Shown: piece after piece, positions 32,096 through 38,656 of the stretch
Layout: each line of letters starts with the position of its first letter
How positions within the stretch are numbered: position 1 is the stretch's first letter
NCBI GenBank assembly: GCA_938023705.1
Contig: CALJDJ010000037.1
Location: 1 to 38,656, forward strand
DNA: 38,656 nucleotides
From: an uncultured Collinsella sp.
GTDB taxonomy: Bacteria; Actinomycetota; Coriobacteriia; Coriobacteriales; Coriobacteriaceae
Reading direction: 5' to 3'
Translations under genes and position numbers: made by a program
The notes under the pieces: model-generated
Database searches by the model: none
The model's input: the letters and a program-made list of their open reading frames with translations, nothing else
What the model was told of the DNA's origin: nothing

Positions 32096-33115
32096 CTATC
32101 CCAACTGGAAGAACAGAGCAAGGCCAACGGCACCAAAGGCCGCAGCGATAATCCAAAAACGGATGACGACCTTGGTCTCGGCCCAGCCCTTCTTTTCGAA
32201 ATGATGATGGATGGGCGCCATAAGGAAGACGCGCTTGTGCGTAAAATGGAAGTAGACAACCTGAATCATGACCGACAGGGTCTCAACGATAAACAGGCCG
32301 CCGATGATGAGGGAGACGACCTCGGTGTTGGTCATGATGGACGTGCAGGCAAACGCGGCGCCCAGAGCAAGCGAGCCGGTATCGCCCATAAAGATGCTCG
32401 CCGGATAGCAGTTGAACCACAGAAAGCCCAAGCAGGCACCGGCACACGCGGTACAGAAGATGGACAGGTTCACGTCTCCGTGCAAAAACGCCATGGCAGC
32501 CATGGCGAGCATGGCGATCATGGAGGTGCCGCCAGCAAGACCGTCAAGGCCATCGGTCAGGTTCACGGCATTAGAAAGACCGGCAATCATCAGCCAGCAA
32601 AAGACAATATAGAGCCACGGGAACGAATAGCCGCAGATGGTGGTCGAAAGCACGCCAAGGTCGATCGTCAACCCACCGGGAAAACGAATCTCGGGGGCGA
32701 CGCCGCACCAGTTGACGGCAAGTACCGTAAAGGTGACACAGATAATGGTTAGGCCGATCATCTTGGCATGAGGCGTCAGACCGAGCGAGCGCCCATGCGT
32801 AACGGAGGTCAGGTCGTCGATCAGGCCCAGCACGCCGGTCGCCAGCGTGGCGAGCAGTACGAGTACGAGCTCGGTGGTGAGCTTGCCCATCAGCAGGCAG
32901 GTCAGCGAGATCGCGACGAGGATGACAACGCCACCCATGGTGGGCGTTCCCTGCTTAACCAAATGACGCTTGGGGCCGTCGGCACGAACCTGCTGGCCGA
33001 TACCCTCGACCTTGAGCAGCTTGATCCACCACGGCATGAGCAGCAGCGCAATGGCTGCGGCGATGCCAAGCCCCAAAAAAGCCTGATACGTTGGATACGA
33101 GGGATTGCCGAACAT
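32096..33115 (-). CDS. mraY: phospho-MurNAc-pentapeptide translocase MraY
   Basis: 339-aa membrane enzyme with about ten helices that links phospho-MurNAc-pentapeptide to undecaprenyl phosphate, making lipid I. Seen: QGTPTMGGVVIL, GLIDDLTSV with the catalytic Asp pair, NLTDGLDGLAGGTS, GFLWFNCYPASIFMGDTGSLALG and the HHHFEKKGWAE motif near the C-terminus. The first ATG lies 3 nt beyond the murF stop, indicating coupling. Confidence 0.98.
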   Translation of the reverse strand: MFGNPSYPTYQAFLGLGIAAAIALLLMPWWIKLLKVEGIGQQVRADGPKRHLVKQGTPTMGGVVILVAISLTCLLMGKLTTELVLVLLATLATGVLGLIDDLTSVTHGRSLGLTPHAKMIGLTIICVTFTVLAVNWCGVAPEIRFPGGLTIDLGVLSTTICGYSFPWLYIVFCWLMIAGLSNAVNLTDGLDGLAGGTSMIAMLAMAAMAFLHGDVNLSIFCTACAGACLGFLWFNCYPASIFMGDTGSLALGAAFACTSIMTNTEVVSLIIGGLFIVETLSVMIQVVYFHFTHKRVFLMAPIHHHFEKKGWAETKVVIRFWIIAAAFGAVGLALFFQLG

Positions 33116-33118
33116 GGG

Positions 33119-34543
33119 CTAGCACACACCTTCCACAAAGCGGTCGAGCTCAACAAAGCGGGAACCCTTGACCAGTACAACATCATGTTTTTCAAGCGCG
33201 CCGCCCATGCGGTCGAGCACCTGCTGATAATCGGAGAACACCTGGATGCGGTCCTCGTCCATGCCCATCATGCGTGCGGCATCGGCCATAAGCTGGGCCA
33301 GCTCACCACCCACGCACGCCAGCATGTCGAGCTTCTTGGCGGCGGCATAGGCGCCCACGAGCTCATGCATGCGAGGAGCTTCATCGCCCATCTCGCCCAT
33401 CTCGCCCAGGATCGCCATGCGAGACCCCGTGCACGAAAGCGAGCACAGCAGATCGAGGCCAGCAGCCATGGATTCGGCACTGGCGTTATAGGAGTCATCG
33501 ATGACGCGTGCACCGCTCTTGGCGCGCTTGATCTCCTGGCGGTGTCCGGTGATCGTGAGACCCCTAAAGGCAGCATCGATCTGCTCGGGCGTCACGCCCA
33601 GGCGATAGGCAACCGCGGCGGCCTTAACGGCATTAGGAACGGACTGCACGCCGGGGATGGCAAGCATGGTATCGATCGTCTCACCCTGGCCAAAATCGAG
33701 CGTAAAGACCGGACGGCCTTCGTCATCAACGCGAACGTCGCGGGCACGGACCTCATCATCGTCCGAGACGCCGGCCAGCATCACGTCGATACCAGCAGGT
33801 TGGGCGAACGTGTCGCGAATGAACGGCGTAAAGTCGTCCTCGCCGCCCAAAACCAGCAGCGGTAAATAGTCGCCGGCGGCGCACATGCCCTGTACAATCT
33901 CGGCCTTAGCGCGGGCGATGTTCTCGCGGCTGCCCAAAATGCCGATATGAGAGGTGCCGATCTTGCTCACGATGGCAAGGTTGGGATTGGCAGACAGAGA
34001 CAGGCGCTCGATCTCGTGGAAATGGTTCATGCCCATCTCGAGCACCAGAACCTCGGTATCGGCCGGAGCGGAAAGCACCGTGAGCGGCATGCCGATCAGG
34101 TTATTGAAATTGCCCTTGGTGGCCCAGACACGATAGCGCTTGGCGAGCACAGCGGCGAGCACGTCCTTGGTCGTCGTCTTGCCGATGGAACCGGTAATGC
34201 CAACGACCAGGCAGCCAAGCTCCAGGCGATACGCATGCGCCAAACGCAGCAGAAACTCCTCGGGATCATCGGTCAGCAAGATGGCACAGCCCTTGTCCTG
34301 CGCCAGCGAGACCAGCTCGGCCTCGGGCTCACGCGTCATCACAACGGCGCCGGCACCCGACTGGACGGCACGGGAAGCAAAATCATTGCCGTCGACGTTT
34401 TCACCGGGAAAGGCGACGAAAATCGTCCCTTCCTCGACCTGGCGCGAGTCGATAACGCACCCGCGGCATACCCGATCGGCTTCTCCCGTCACGGTTCGGG
34501 CCCCTGTTGCGGCCGCGAGGTTGTTGACGGCGATCTCTATCAT
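33119..34543 (-). CDS. murF: UDP-MurNAc-tripeptide-D-alanyl-D-alanine ligase MurF
   Basis: 474-aa Mur ligase adding D-Ala-D-Ala. Seen: IDSRQVEEGTIFVAFPGENVDGNDF, the P-loop GITGSIGKTTTKD, TKGNFNNLIGMPLTVL (MurF-type substrate loop), LVLEMGMNHFHEIERLS, KIGTSHIGILGSRENIARAKAEI, and C-terminal VIDDSYNASAESM and LGEMGEMG. The ATG at 34543 has GGGGAG 6 nt upstream. In most clusters murE stands between ftsI and murF; here a 127-nt gap without a reading frame takes its place. Confidence 0.97.
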   Translation of the reverse strand: MIEIAVNNLAAATGARTVTGEADRVCRGCVIDSRQVEEGTIFVAFPGENVDGNDFASRAVQSGAGAVVMTREPEAELVSLAQDKGCAILLTDDPEEFLLRLAHAYRLELGCLVVGITGSIGKTTTKDVLAAVLAKRYRVWATKGNFNNLIGMPLTVLSAPADTEVLVLEMGMNHFHEIERLSLSANPNLAIVSKIGTSHIGILGSRENIARAKAEIVQGMCAAGDYLPLLVLGGEDDFTPFIRDTFAQPAGIDVMLAGVSDDDEVRARDVRVDDEGRPVFTLDFGQGETIDTMLAIPGVQSVPNAVKAAAVAYRLGVTPEQIDAAFRGLTITGHRQEIKRAKSGARVIDDSYNASAESMAAGLDLLCSLSCTGSRMAILGEMGEMGDEAPRMHELVGAYAAAKKLDMLACVGGELAQLMADAARMMGMDEDRIQVFSDYQQVLDRMGGALEKHDVVLVKGSRFVELDRFVEGVC

Positions 34544-34670
34544 TGCAGCTCCCCTGTAAACCTAATAATGCTATCGGCGTATTGTATCCCAGCGCCGCGT
34601 ATGCGTGGTGCAGGGCATGTGAACACCCCTCATATGGGACAACAAACAACGCCCCAAAGATTGTAACCCC

Positions 34671-36536
34671 CTACTTCGTGTGCGGGATACCCAGCACGTC
34701 GAGCGCGTTGGCCATAATGAACTGGAACGGAACCGCAGCGGCATCCGAGCCGCTCGGCGTTCCGTCGAGCGTGATATAGCACAGCACCTTGGGCGATTGT
34801 GCCGGTGCAAAGCCCATAAAGGACGACATGTAGTTCTCCTTGAGGTAGCCGCCGTTCTCGTCGGCACGTTCGGCCGTACCGGTCTTGCCCGCCACGTCAT
34901 AGCCGTCAACCGCGCCGCCAACGCCCGTTCCCTCCGACACGACCGTCTGCATGCACGATGTCACCTGGGATGCGGCATCCTCCGAAATCGCGCGCTCGCC
35001 TTCGCCCCAGTCCTTCTCGTCACCTTTGCTGGACTTATAGAAGTGCGGGGTCATCATCACGCCGCCGTTGGCGATGCCGCCCACGGCACGTGCGATCTCA
35101 ATCGGCGAGACAGACAGCGCCTGTCCAAAGCTCATCGAGCCCAGCGTGGCGCCGTCATACTGGTCACGCTCCTTGACGATGCCCAGGCTCTCGCCCGGAA
35201 AATCGACACCAGAGCTGTGACCGATGCCCCACTTGTCCACATAGGCGGCAAAGTCGTCGGCACCGATCTTGCGCCCCACCAGGACAAAGCCTACGTTGGA
35301 CGAACGGCGCATCATCTCGCGCACATCCATGGTCATGGCATAGTCGCGCTTGTCGGCATCGGTGACGGTATCGTCGCCCACCTTGATGCTCGCCGGCACC
35401 TCAAACGACGTACTCGACCGCACGACACCCAAGTCGAAGCCGGCGCCCGCCACGAGCGTCTTAAAGACCGAGCCGGGCTCGTAGGCGTCGGTGACCAGGC
35501 GCAGGTTCATATCCTCGGTCTTGGCGTTTTCCAGATCGGTCTGGTCGTAAGTCGGGTACGAGCAAGCAGCGAGAATTTCACCGGTCGTGGGGTCGGTGAC
35601 CAAAGCCGAGCCGTTCTTGGCCTTAGTCTTCTCGACAGCCTCTGCCAGGGCATCCTCGGCCGCACGCTGGATATTGACGTCGAGCGTCGTCACGATATCA
35701 ACGCCGTCGACCGCAGCCACCTTTTTATAGGCACCGCCCGCGATATAGCTGCCGTCCCTCGCGCGTTCGCGTACGAGAGAACCGTTCGTACCGGTCAGAA
35801 GCTTGTTGTATTGCTTTTCGAGACCCGTCAAGCCGTCGTTGTCTACATTCACTACACCCAGCACCTGCGATGCCAGATTGCCGTATGGATATACGCGCTT
35901 CATAGCCTGCTCAAAAAGCACGCCGGGCAGGTTCTTCTTCTCCAGCGCCGCAGCATCGTCTTCGTCCACCTGGCGCTTGATATACACCCAGGTTCCATCG
36001 GACTCAACGAGCTTGCGGCAGGGCTTTTTATCGATTCCAGTTGCCTTGACCAGCGCCGACACCGTCTTGTCAACATCCTCGACAAGCTGCGGGTTCACGG
36101 CGATGTTGCGACATTCGACCGACGACGCCAGCACGTTACCGTTGCGGTCGTAGATGGTACCGCGTTTGGCATAGAGGGTCTGCGCAAGCAGTCGGCGCGC
36201 ATCGGCACGCTCGCGCAGTTTATCGGCTTCGACAATTTGATAGTCGGCAAGGCGAAAGACGCCCAAGCCCAAGCCAAGCCCAATGAAGCCCATGACGGCT
36301 TTGCGGCGAGGCAGAGGCGTGCCTGTGAGCCATTCGGTCGACGAACTCTTGCGCGACCTGGTGTTATGCACTTGGGGGCCGCCCGAGCCGCAAAGTCGCG
36401 ACGCCGGGTCGTTGCCACGGGACTGCCCGGCGTTGTAAGATTGCCGACCCGTTCCTTGATAACCAGAACGCCCCCGCGACGAGGGACGTCCAGAACCGCG
36501 GCCCCCATCGGAACCGCGGCGATAGTCATTTGTCAT
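34671..36536 (-). CDS. ftsI: FtsI-type class B penicillin-binding protein
   Basis: 621-aa septal transpeptidase. Residues 1-78 are a disordered, Arg/Gly/Ser-rich cytoplasmic tail, 80-97 a transmembrane helix, and the dimerisation domain starts at about 110 (RRLLAQTLYAKRGTIYDRNGNVLA). The transpeptidase domain has SxxK at 356-359 (EPGSVFKT), SxN at 412-414 (RRSSNVGF) and KTG at 551-553 (GKTGTAE). No PASTA domains. It crosslinks septal wall made by FtsW. The start at 36536 lies 17 nt after the ftsL-like stop; its ribosome site is weak. Confidence 0.95.
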   Translation of the reverse strand: MTNDYRRGSDGGRGSGRPSSRGRSGYQGTGRQSYNAGQSRGNDPASRLCGSGGPQVHNTRSRKSSSTEWLTGTPLPRRKAVMGFIGLGLGLGVFRLADYQIVEADKLRERADARRLLAQTLYAKRGTIYDRNGNVLASSVECRNIAVNPQLVEDVDKTVSALVKATGIDKKPCRKLVESDGTWVYIKRQVDEDDAAALEKKNLPGVLFEQAMKRVYPYGNLASQVLGVVNVDNDGLTGLEKQYNKLLTGTNGSLVRERARDGSYIAGGAYKKVAAVDGVDIVTTLDVNIQRAAEDALAEAVEKTKAKNGSALVTDPTTGEILAACSYPTYDQTDLENAKTEDMNLRLVTDAYEPGSVFKTLVAGAGFDLGVVRSSTSFEVPASIKVGDDTVTDADKRDYAMTMDVREMMRRSSNVGFVLVGRKIGADDFAAYVDKWGIGHSSGVDFPGESLGIVKERDQYDGATLGSMSFGQALSVSPIEIARAVGGIANGGVMMTPHFYKSSKGDEKDWGEGERAISEDAASQVTSCMQTVVSEGTGVGGAVDGYDVAGKTGTAERADENGGYLKENYMSSFMGFAPAQSPKVLCYITLDGTPSGSDAAAVPFQFIMANALDVLGIPHTK

Positions 36537-36553
36537 ACTCAGCTACCGTCTTG

Positions 36554-37024
36554 CTATTGAGCGGTCGCGGTCGCGTTGGCGCCCGCGGCTGCATCCTGCG
36601 TAAAGTCAAGTGTAACGCTCTCGCTGGGCTCCACCATGCCATAAGCGCCCGCAAGGTCGCGAATGCGCGTGTCGGCGCCATAGACCGAATGCATGACCTC
36701 CAGGTCGGAGCTCTCATCGGTCGCCTTTTCGAGCGTGTTGGTAAGCTCGGCGTTGCTGTTGAGCACCTGGGCCGTAACGCCGGCGAGCGCCACGCGGGCG
36801 ACGCCGATCGTCATGAAGATAGCCGCAATGATGCAAAACGTTTTAAGAACGCTCATGAAAACCGGGCTTACCGCCTGGTTTGCCTGACGGCCCGCGCCCG
36901 TGTAGACATCAAAGCGCGGCGTGCGCTGCTCACGGGGAGCAACGGGGGCCTGCGGCGTCTCACGATAGGCGGGCATGGCGTTCATATCATAGGCGAGTGC
37001 TGCGCTTGAAGTGTTGTAGCCCAT
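36554..37024 (-). CDS. FtsL-like bitopic division protein
   Basis: 156-aa protein with a polar Pro-rich N-terminus (1-52), one transmembrane helix (about 56-81, VFMSVLKTFCIIAAIFMTIGVARVAL read in part) and a short helical, coiled-coil-like stretch (about 84-112) followed by a low-complexity Ala/Thr tail. Its position between rsmH and the PBP gene, its size and its topology match FtsL, although FtsL sequences diverge too far for a motif match. GGAGG lies 10 nt before the ATG. Confidence 0.75.
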   Translation of the reverse strand: MGYNTSSAALAYDMNAMPAYRETPQAPVAPREQRTPRFDVYTGAGRQANQAVSPVFMSVLKTFCIIAAIFMTIGVARVALAGVTAQVLNSNAELTNTLEKATDESSDLEVMHSVYGADTRIRDLAGAYGMVEPSESVTLDFTQDAAAGANATATAQ

Positions 37025-37114
37025 GATATGCCGCCTCCCATCCCGAGTACGTTGGTAGTGTGTTTAAGCTTCGTTTATGGTGCGAGCGGGAGGTCCAATA
37101 TCGCGCGGTCGCGC

Positions 37115-38080
37115 CTACAGACGCTGCGCCACGCGGATTTTGGCTGATCTCGCCCGAGGGTTGCGCTCAACCTCATCAGGCTGGGCAACCAGGGGTTTGC
37201 GGGTGATGACCTTGAGTATCGGCACGTTGCCGCACACGCACACCGGAATCTCCGGCGGACACGTGCACCCCTGGCTCATCTCCTTAAAGTGGTTCTTTAC
37301 GATACGGTCCTCGAGCGAGTGATACGAGATGACGCAGATACGTCCGCCCGGGTTGAGCCACCTGGTGGCGGCATCAAGCCCTCGTTCGAGCACATCGAGT
37401 TCGTGATTGACCTCGATGCGAATGGCCTGGAAACTTTTCTTGGCCGGGTGTCCGCCATGCCGACGAGCGGCAGCCGGGATACCCGCCTTGATGATCTCGA
37501 CAAATTGGCCGGTGGTTTCGATCGGTTCTTGCTCGCGGCGGCGCACGATCTCGCGCGCGATCTGCGAGGCGAACTTCTCTTCGCCGTAGACGCGTAGAAT
37601 CCGGGCGAGGTCGTGTTCGTTATAGGTGTTGATGACCTCAGCTGCGTTTAAAGTGTTATTGCCCGGATCCATCCGCATGTCCAATGGGGCGTCCTCGTTA
37701 TACGAAAAGCCCCTGCCAGGGATATCGAGTTGCGGTGACGAAACGCCCAAATCGAACAGGAAGCCATCGACCCCGGGCACCTCGGCCGAGCAAAGCAGCT
37801 CGTCCAAGTCGCCGAAGTTGCCCTTCAGCAGCTGGTGCGGAACGCCGGGAACCTCGCGGTCCAGACGGGCGCCAGCGGCCTCGAGGGCCATGTCGTCCTG
37901 ATCGACGCCGAGCAAAAGGCCCGTCTCCCCCACCTGTGCGGCCATCTTTACCGAATGGCCGGCACCGCCAAGGGTGCAATCGCAGACAACGGAGCCGCTC
38001 TTTAGCCGCAGCGACTCAAGCACTTCGCCGAGCATGACAGGTTCATGCCGATATTCTTGTGTCAAGATTCCACGCTCCAT
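37115..38080 (-). CDS. rsmH: 16S rRNA m4C1402 methyltransferase RsmH
   Basis: 321-aa SAM-dependent methyltransferase (MraW) acting on 16S rRNA C1402. Seen: YRHEPVMLGEVLESL at the N-terminus, the SAM-loop CTLGGAGHS, FLFDLGVSSPQLD, GFSYNEDAPLDMRMD, the domain insert AARRHGGHPAKKSFQAIRIEVN, and the C-terminal GRICVISYHSLEDRIVKNHF. Four Cys/His-containing residues follow in CTCPPEIPVCVCG. Start choice: the ATG at 38080 has no clear ribosome site, while a TTG at 38065 has GGAG 9 nt upstream and would give the usual N-terminus length. Confidence 0.96.
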   Translation of the reverse strand: MERGILTQEYRHEPVMLGEVLESLRLKSGSVVCDCTLGGAGHSVKMAAQVGETGLLLGVDQDDMALEAAGARLDREVPGVPHQLLKGNFGDLDELLCSAEVPGVDGFLFDLGVSSPQLDIPGRGFSYNEDAPLDMRMDPGNNTLNAAEVINTYNEHDLARILRVYGEEKFASQIAREIVRRREQEPIETTGQFVEIIKAGIPAAARRHGGHPAKKSFQAIRIEVNHELDVLERGLDAATRWLNPGGRICVISYHSLEDRIVKNHFKEMSQGCTCPPEIPVCVCGNVPILKVITRKPLVAQPDEVERNPRARSAKIRVAQRL

Positions 38081-38100
38081 CCGTTACCCGTGCCTTGCCC

Positions 38101-38535
38101 TTACGAGAAGAAGAGGTCCAGCAGGGCCTCATCGTCATCGTCCTCATCGGCCGCGGCGCGATCCCAAACCTCAAGGTGGTCGTAGTTGCCCACAACCGTG
38201 ACCTCGCGGTCGAGGTTCGCCTGCTTGCGGAGAGACTCGGAAAGACCGATACGACCGGCGCTGTCCACATCCATCGACGTAGTGCGCTTGTTGATCGCCC
38301 TCATGAGCTTCTGGTCGTTAATGTCACGCGGGTTAAAACCCTCGTGGCCCTCACGACCCGCGAAGAGTCCTTCGACCCACTTATCGAAGGCCTCGGCAGA
38401 GAACACGTACAGAGCATCGACATCCAGGGCTTTGAACACGCGAACGTGCTCTCCAAGCTCCTCGCGAAGGGGTGCAGGCAGGGACAGACGACCTTTTGCA
38501 TCGAGATTGCGCTCGTATGCACCAGTCATTCCCAT
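38101..38535 (-). CDS. mraZ: MraZ transcriptional regulator of the division cluster
   Basis: 144-aa protein with two SpoVT-AbrB-like MraZ domains. Seen: GAYERNLDAKGRLSLPAPLREEL in repeat 1 and SMDVDSAGRIGLSESLRKQA in repeat 2, each with the DxxGR motif; an acidic tail (ADEDDDDEALLDLFF) follows. Family knowledge: MraZ binds TGGGN-type repeats in its own promoter and represses the cluster. It is the first gene; GGGGAGGG stands 6 nt before the ATG at 38535. Its promoter lies about 70 nt upstream. Confidence 0.97.
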   Translation of the reverse strand: MGMTGAYERNLDAKGRLSLPAPLREELGEHVRVFKALDVDALYVFSAEAFDKWVEGLFAGREGHEGFNPRDINDQKLMRAINKRTTSMDVDSAGRIGLSESLRKQANLDREVTVVGNYDHLEVWDRAAADEDDDDEALLDLFFS

Positions 38536-38573
38536 GTGCGCCCTCCCCTCGGTTACTCAGATGGCACGTACGC

Positions 38574-38623
38574 GGGGAACCACCCCGCCTGTCGACGTCA
38601 TCAATAATATGGGGAACCGCCCC
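38574..38623 (-). promoter_or_regulatory. twin operator-like palindromes at the mraZ promoter
   Basis: GGGGAACCGCCCC (38611-38623) lies in the promoter spacer and GGGGAACCACCCC (38574-38586) just past the predicted start point, 37 bp apart. Both are inverted-repeat sites with GGGG arms. On the minus strand TGGGG also occurs at 38656-38652 and 38644-38640. MraZ is known to bind TGGG-type repeats, so autoregulation through these sites is likely. Confidence 0.55.
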
Positions 38624-38632
38624 ATTTTTCAA
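38604..38632 (-). promoter_or_regulatory. promoter of the mraZ-led division cluster
   Basis: On the minus strand TTGAAA (38632-38627), a 17-nt spacer and TATTAT (38609-38604) make a near-consensus sigma-A promoter. The spacer is almost filled by the palindrome TGGGGCGGTTCCCCA. The expected transcript start is near 38597. Confidence 0.8.
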
Positions 38633-38656
38633 CACCTTTCCCCACCCCTTCCCCCA

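Overview
The window looks like chromosomal DNA of a high-GC, anaerobic Gram-positive bacterium of the Coriobacteriia, most like Collinsella. This rests on gene content and order (an actinobacterial-style division cluster with sepF, yggT and divIVA but no ftsA), strong G/C-ending codon use, good Shine-Dalgarno sites, and protein resemblance recalled without a database search. I see no prophage, transposase, CRISPR array, rRNA or tRNA.

Layout. 1-279 is non-coding with three hairpins. polA (DNA polymerase I, minus) runs divergently from an M18 aminopeptidase gene (plus). A hairpin terminator follows, then yaaA. A membrane-anchored unknown (minus) diverges from a TPP-riboswitch-controlled thiC, followed by thiD. 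Next, 8569-8820 is a repeat-rich intergenic stretch. A minus-strand group follows: an SGNH esterase, a PARG-like (TIGR02452-type) protein, a Bax-inhibitor-1 membrane protein and a small conserved unknown. Then come plus-strand pit and DUF47 (low-affinity phosphate uptake), a 121-bp near-perfect palindrome, and a nitroreductase gene with unusual base composition.

From 38535 down to 14919 every gene is on the minus strand and forms the division and cell wall (dcw) cluster with its tail: mraZ, rsmH, ftsL-like, ftsI-type PBP, murF, mraY, murD, ftsW, murG, murC, murB, ftsQ, ftsZ, pgeF, [pstS, pstC, pstA, pstB, phoU], yggS, sepF, yggT, divIVA. Together these make lipid II (MurF, MraY, MurD, MurG, MurC, MurB), polymerise and cross-link it at the septum (FtsW, FtsI), build the divisome (FtsZ, FtsQ, FtsL, SepF) and mark poles or septa (DivIVA). 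murE and ftsA are absent from their usual places. The high-affinity phosphate system pstSCAB-phoU sits inside the cluster, between pgeF and yggS, and pstS overlaps the pgeF stop by 4 nt.

Most of the window is conserved core genome. The points most worth a second look are the pst operon inside the dcw tail; yggT with no ATG, GTG or TTG at its expected start; twin palindromic repeats whose cores lie in opposite orientation (8634-8761); the 121-bp palindrome (13937-14057); a PARG-like protein missing one of the paired catalytic glutamates; a probable leaderless small gene; and a clear mraZ promoter with twin palindromic operators.
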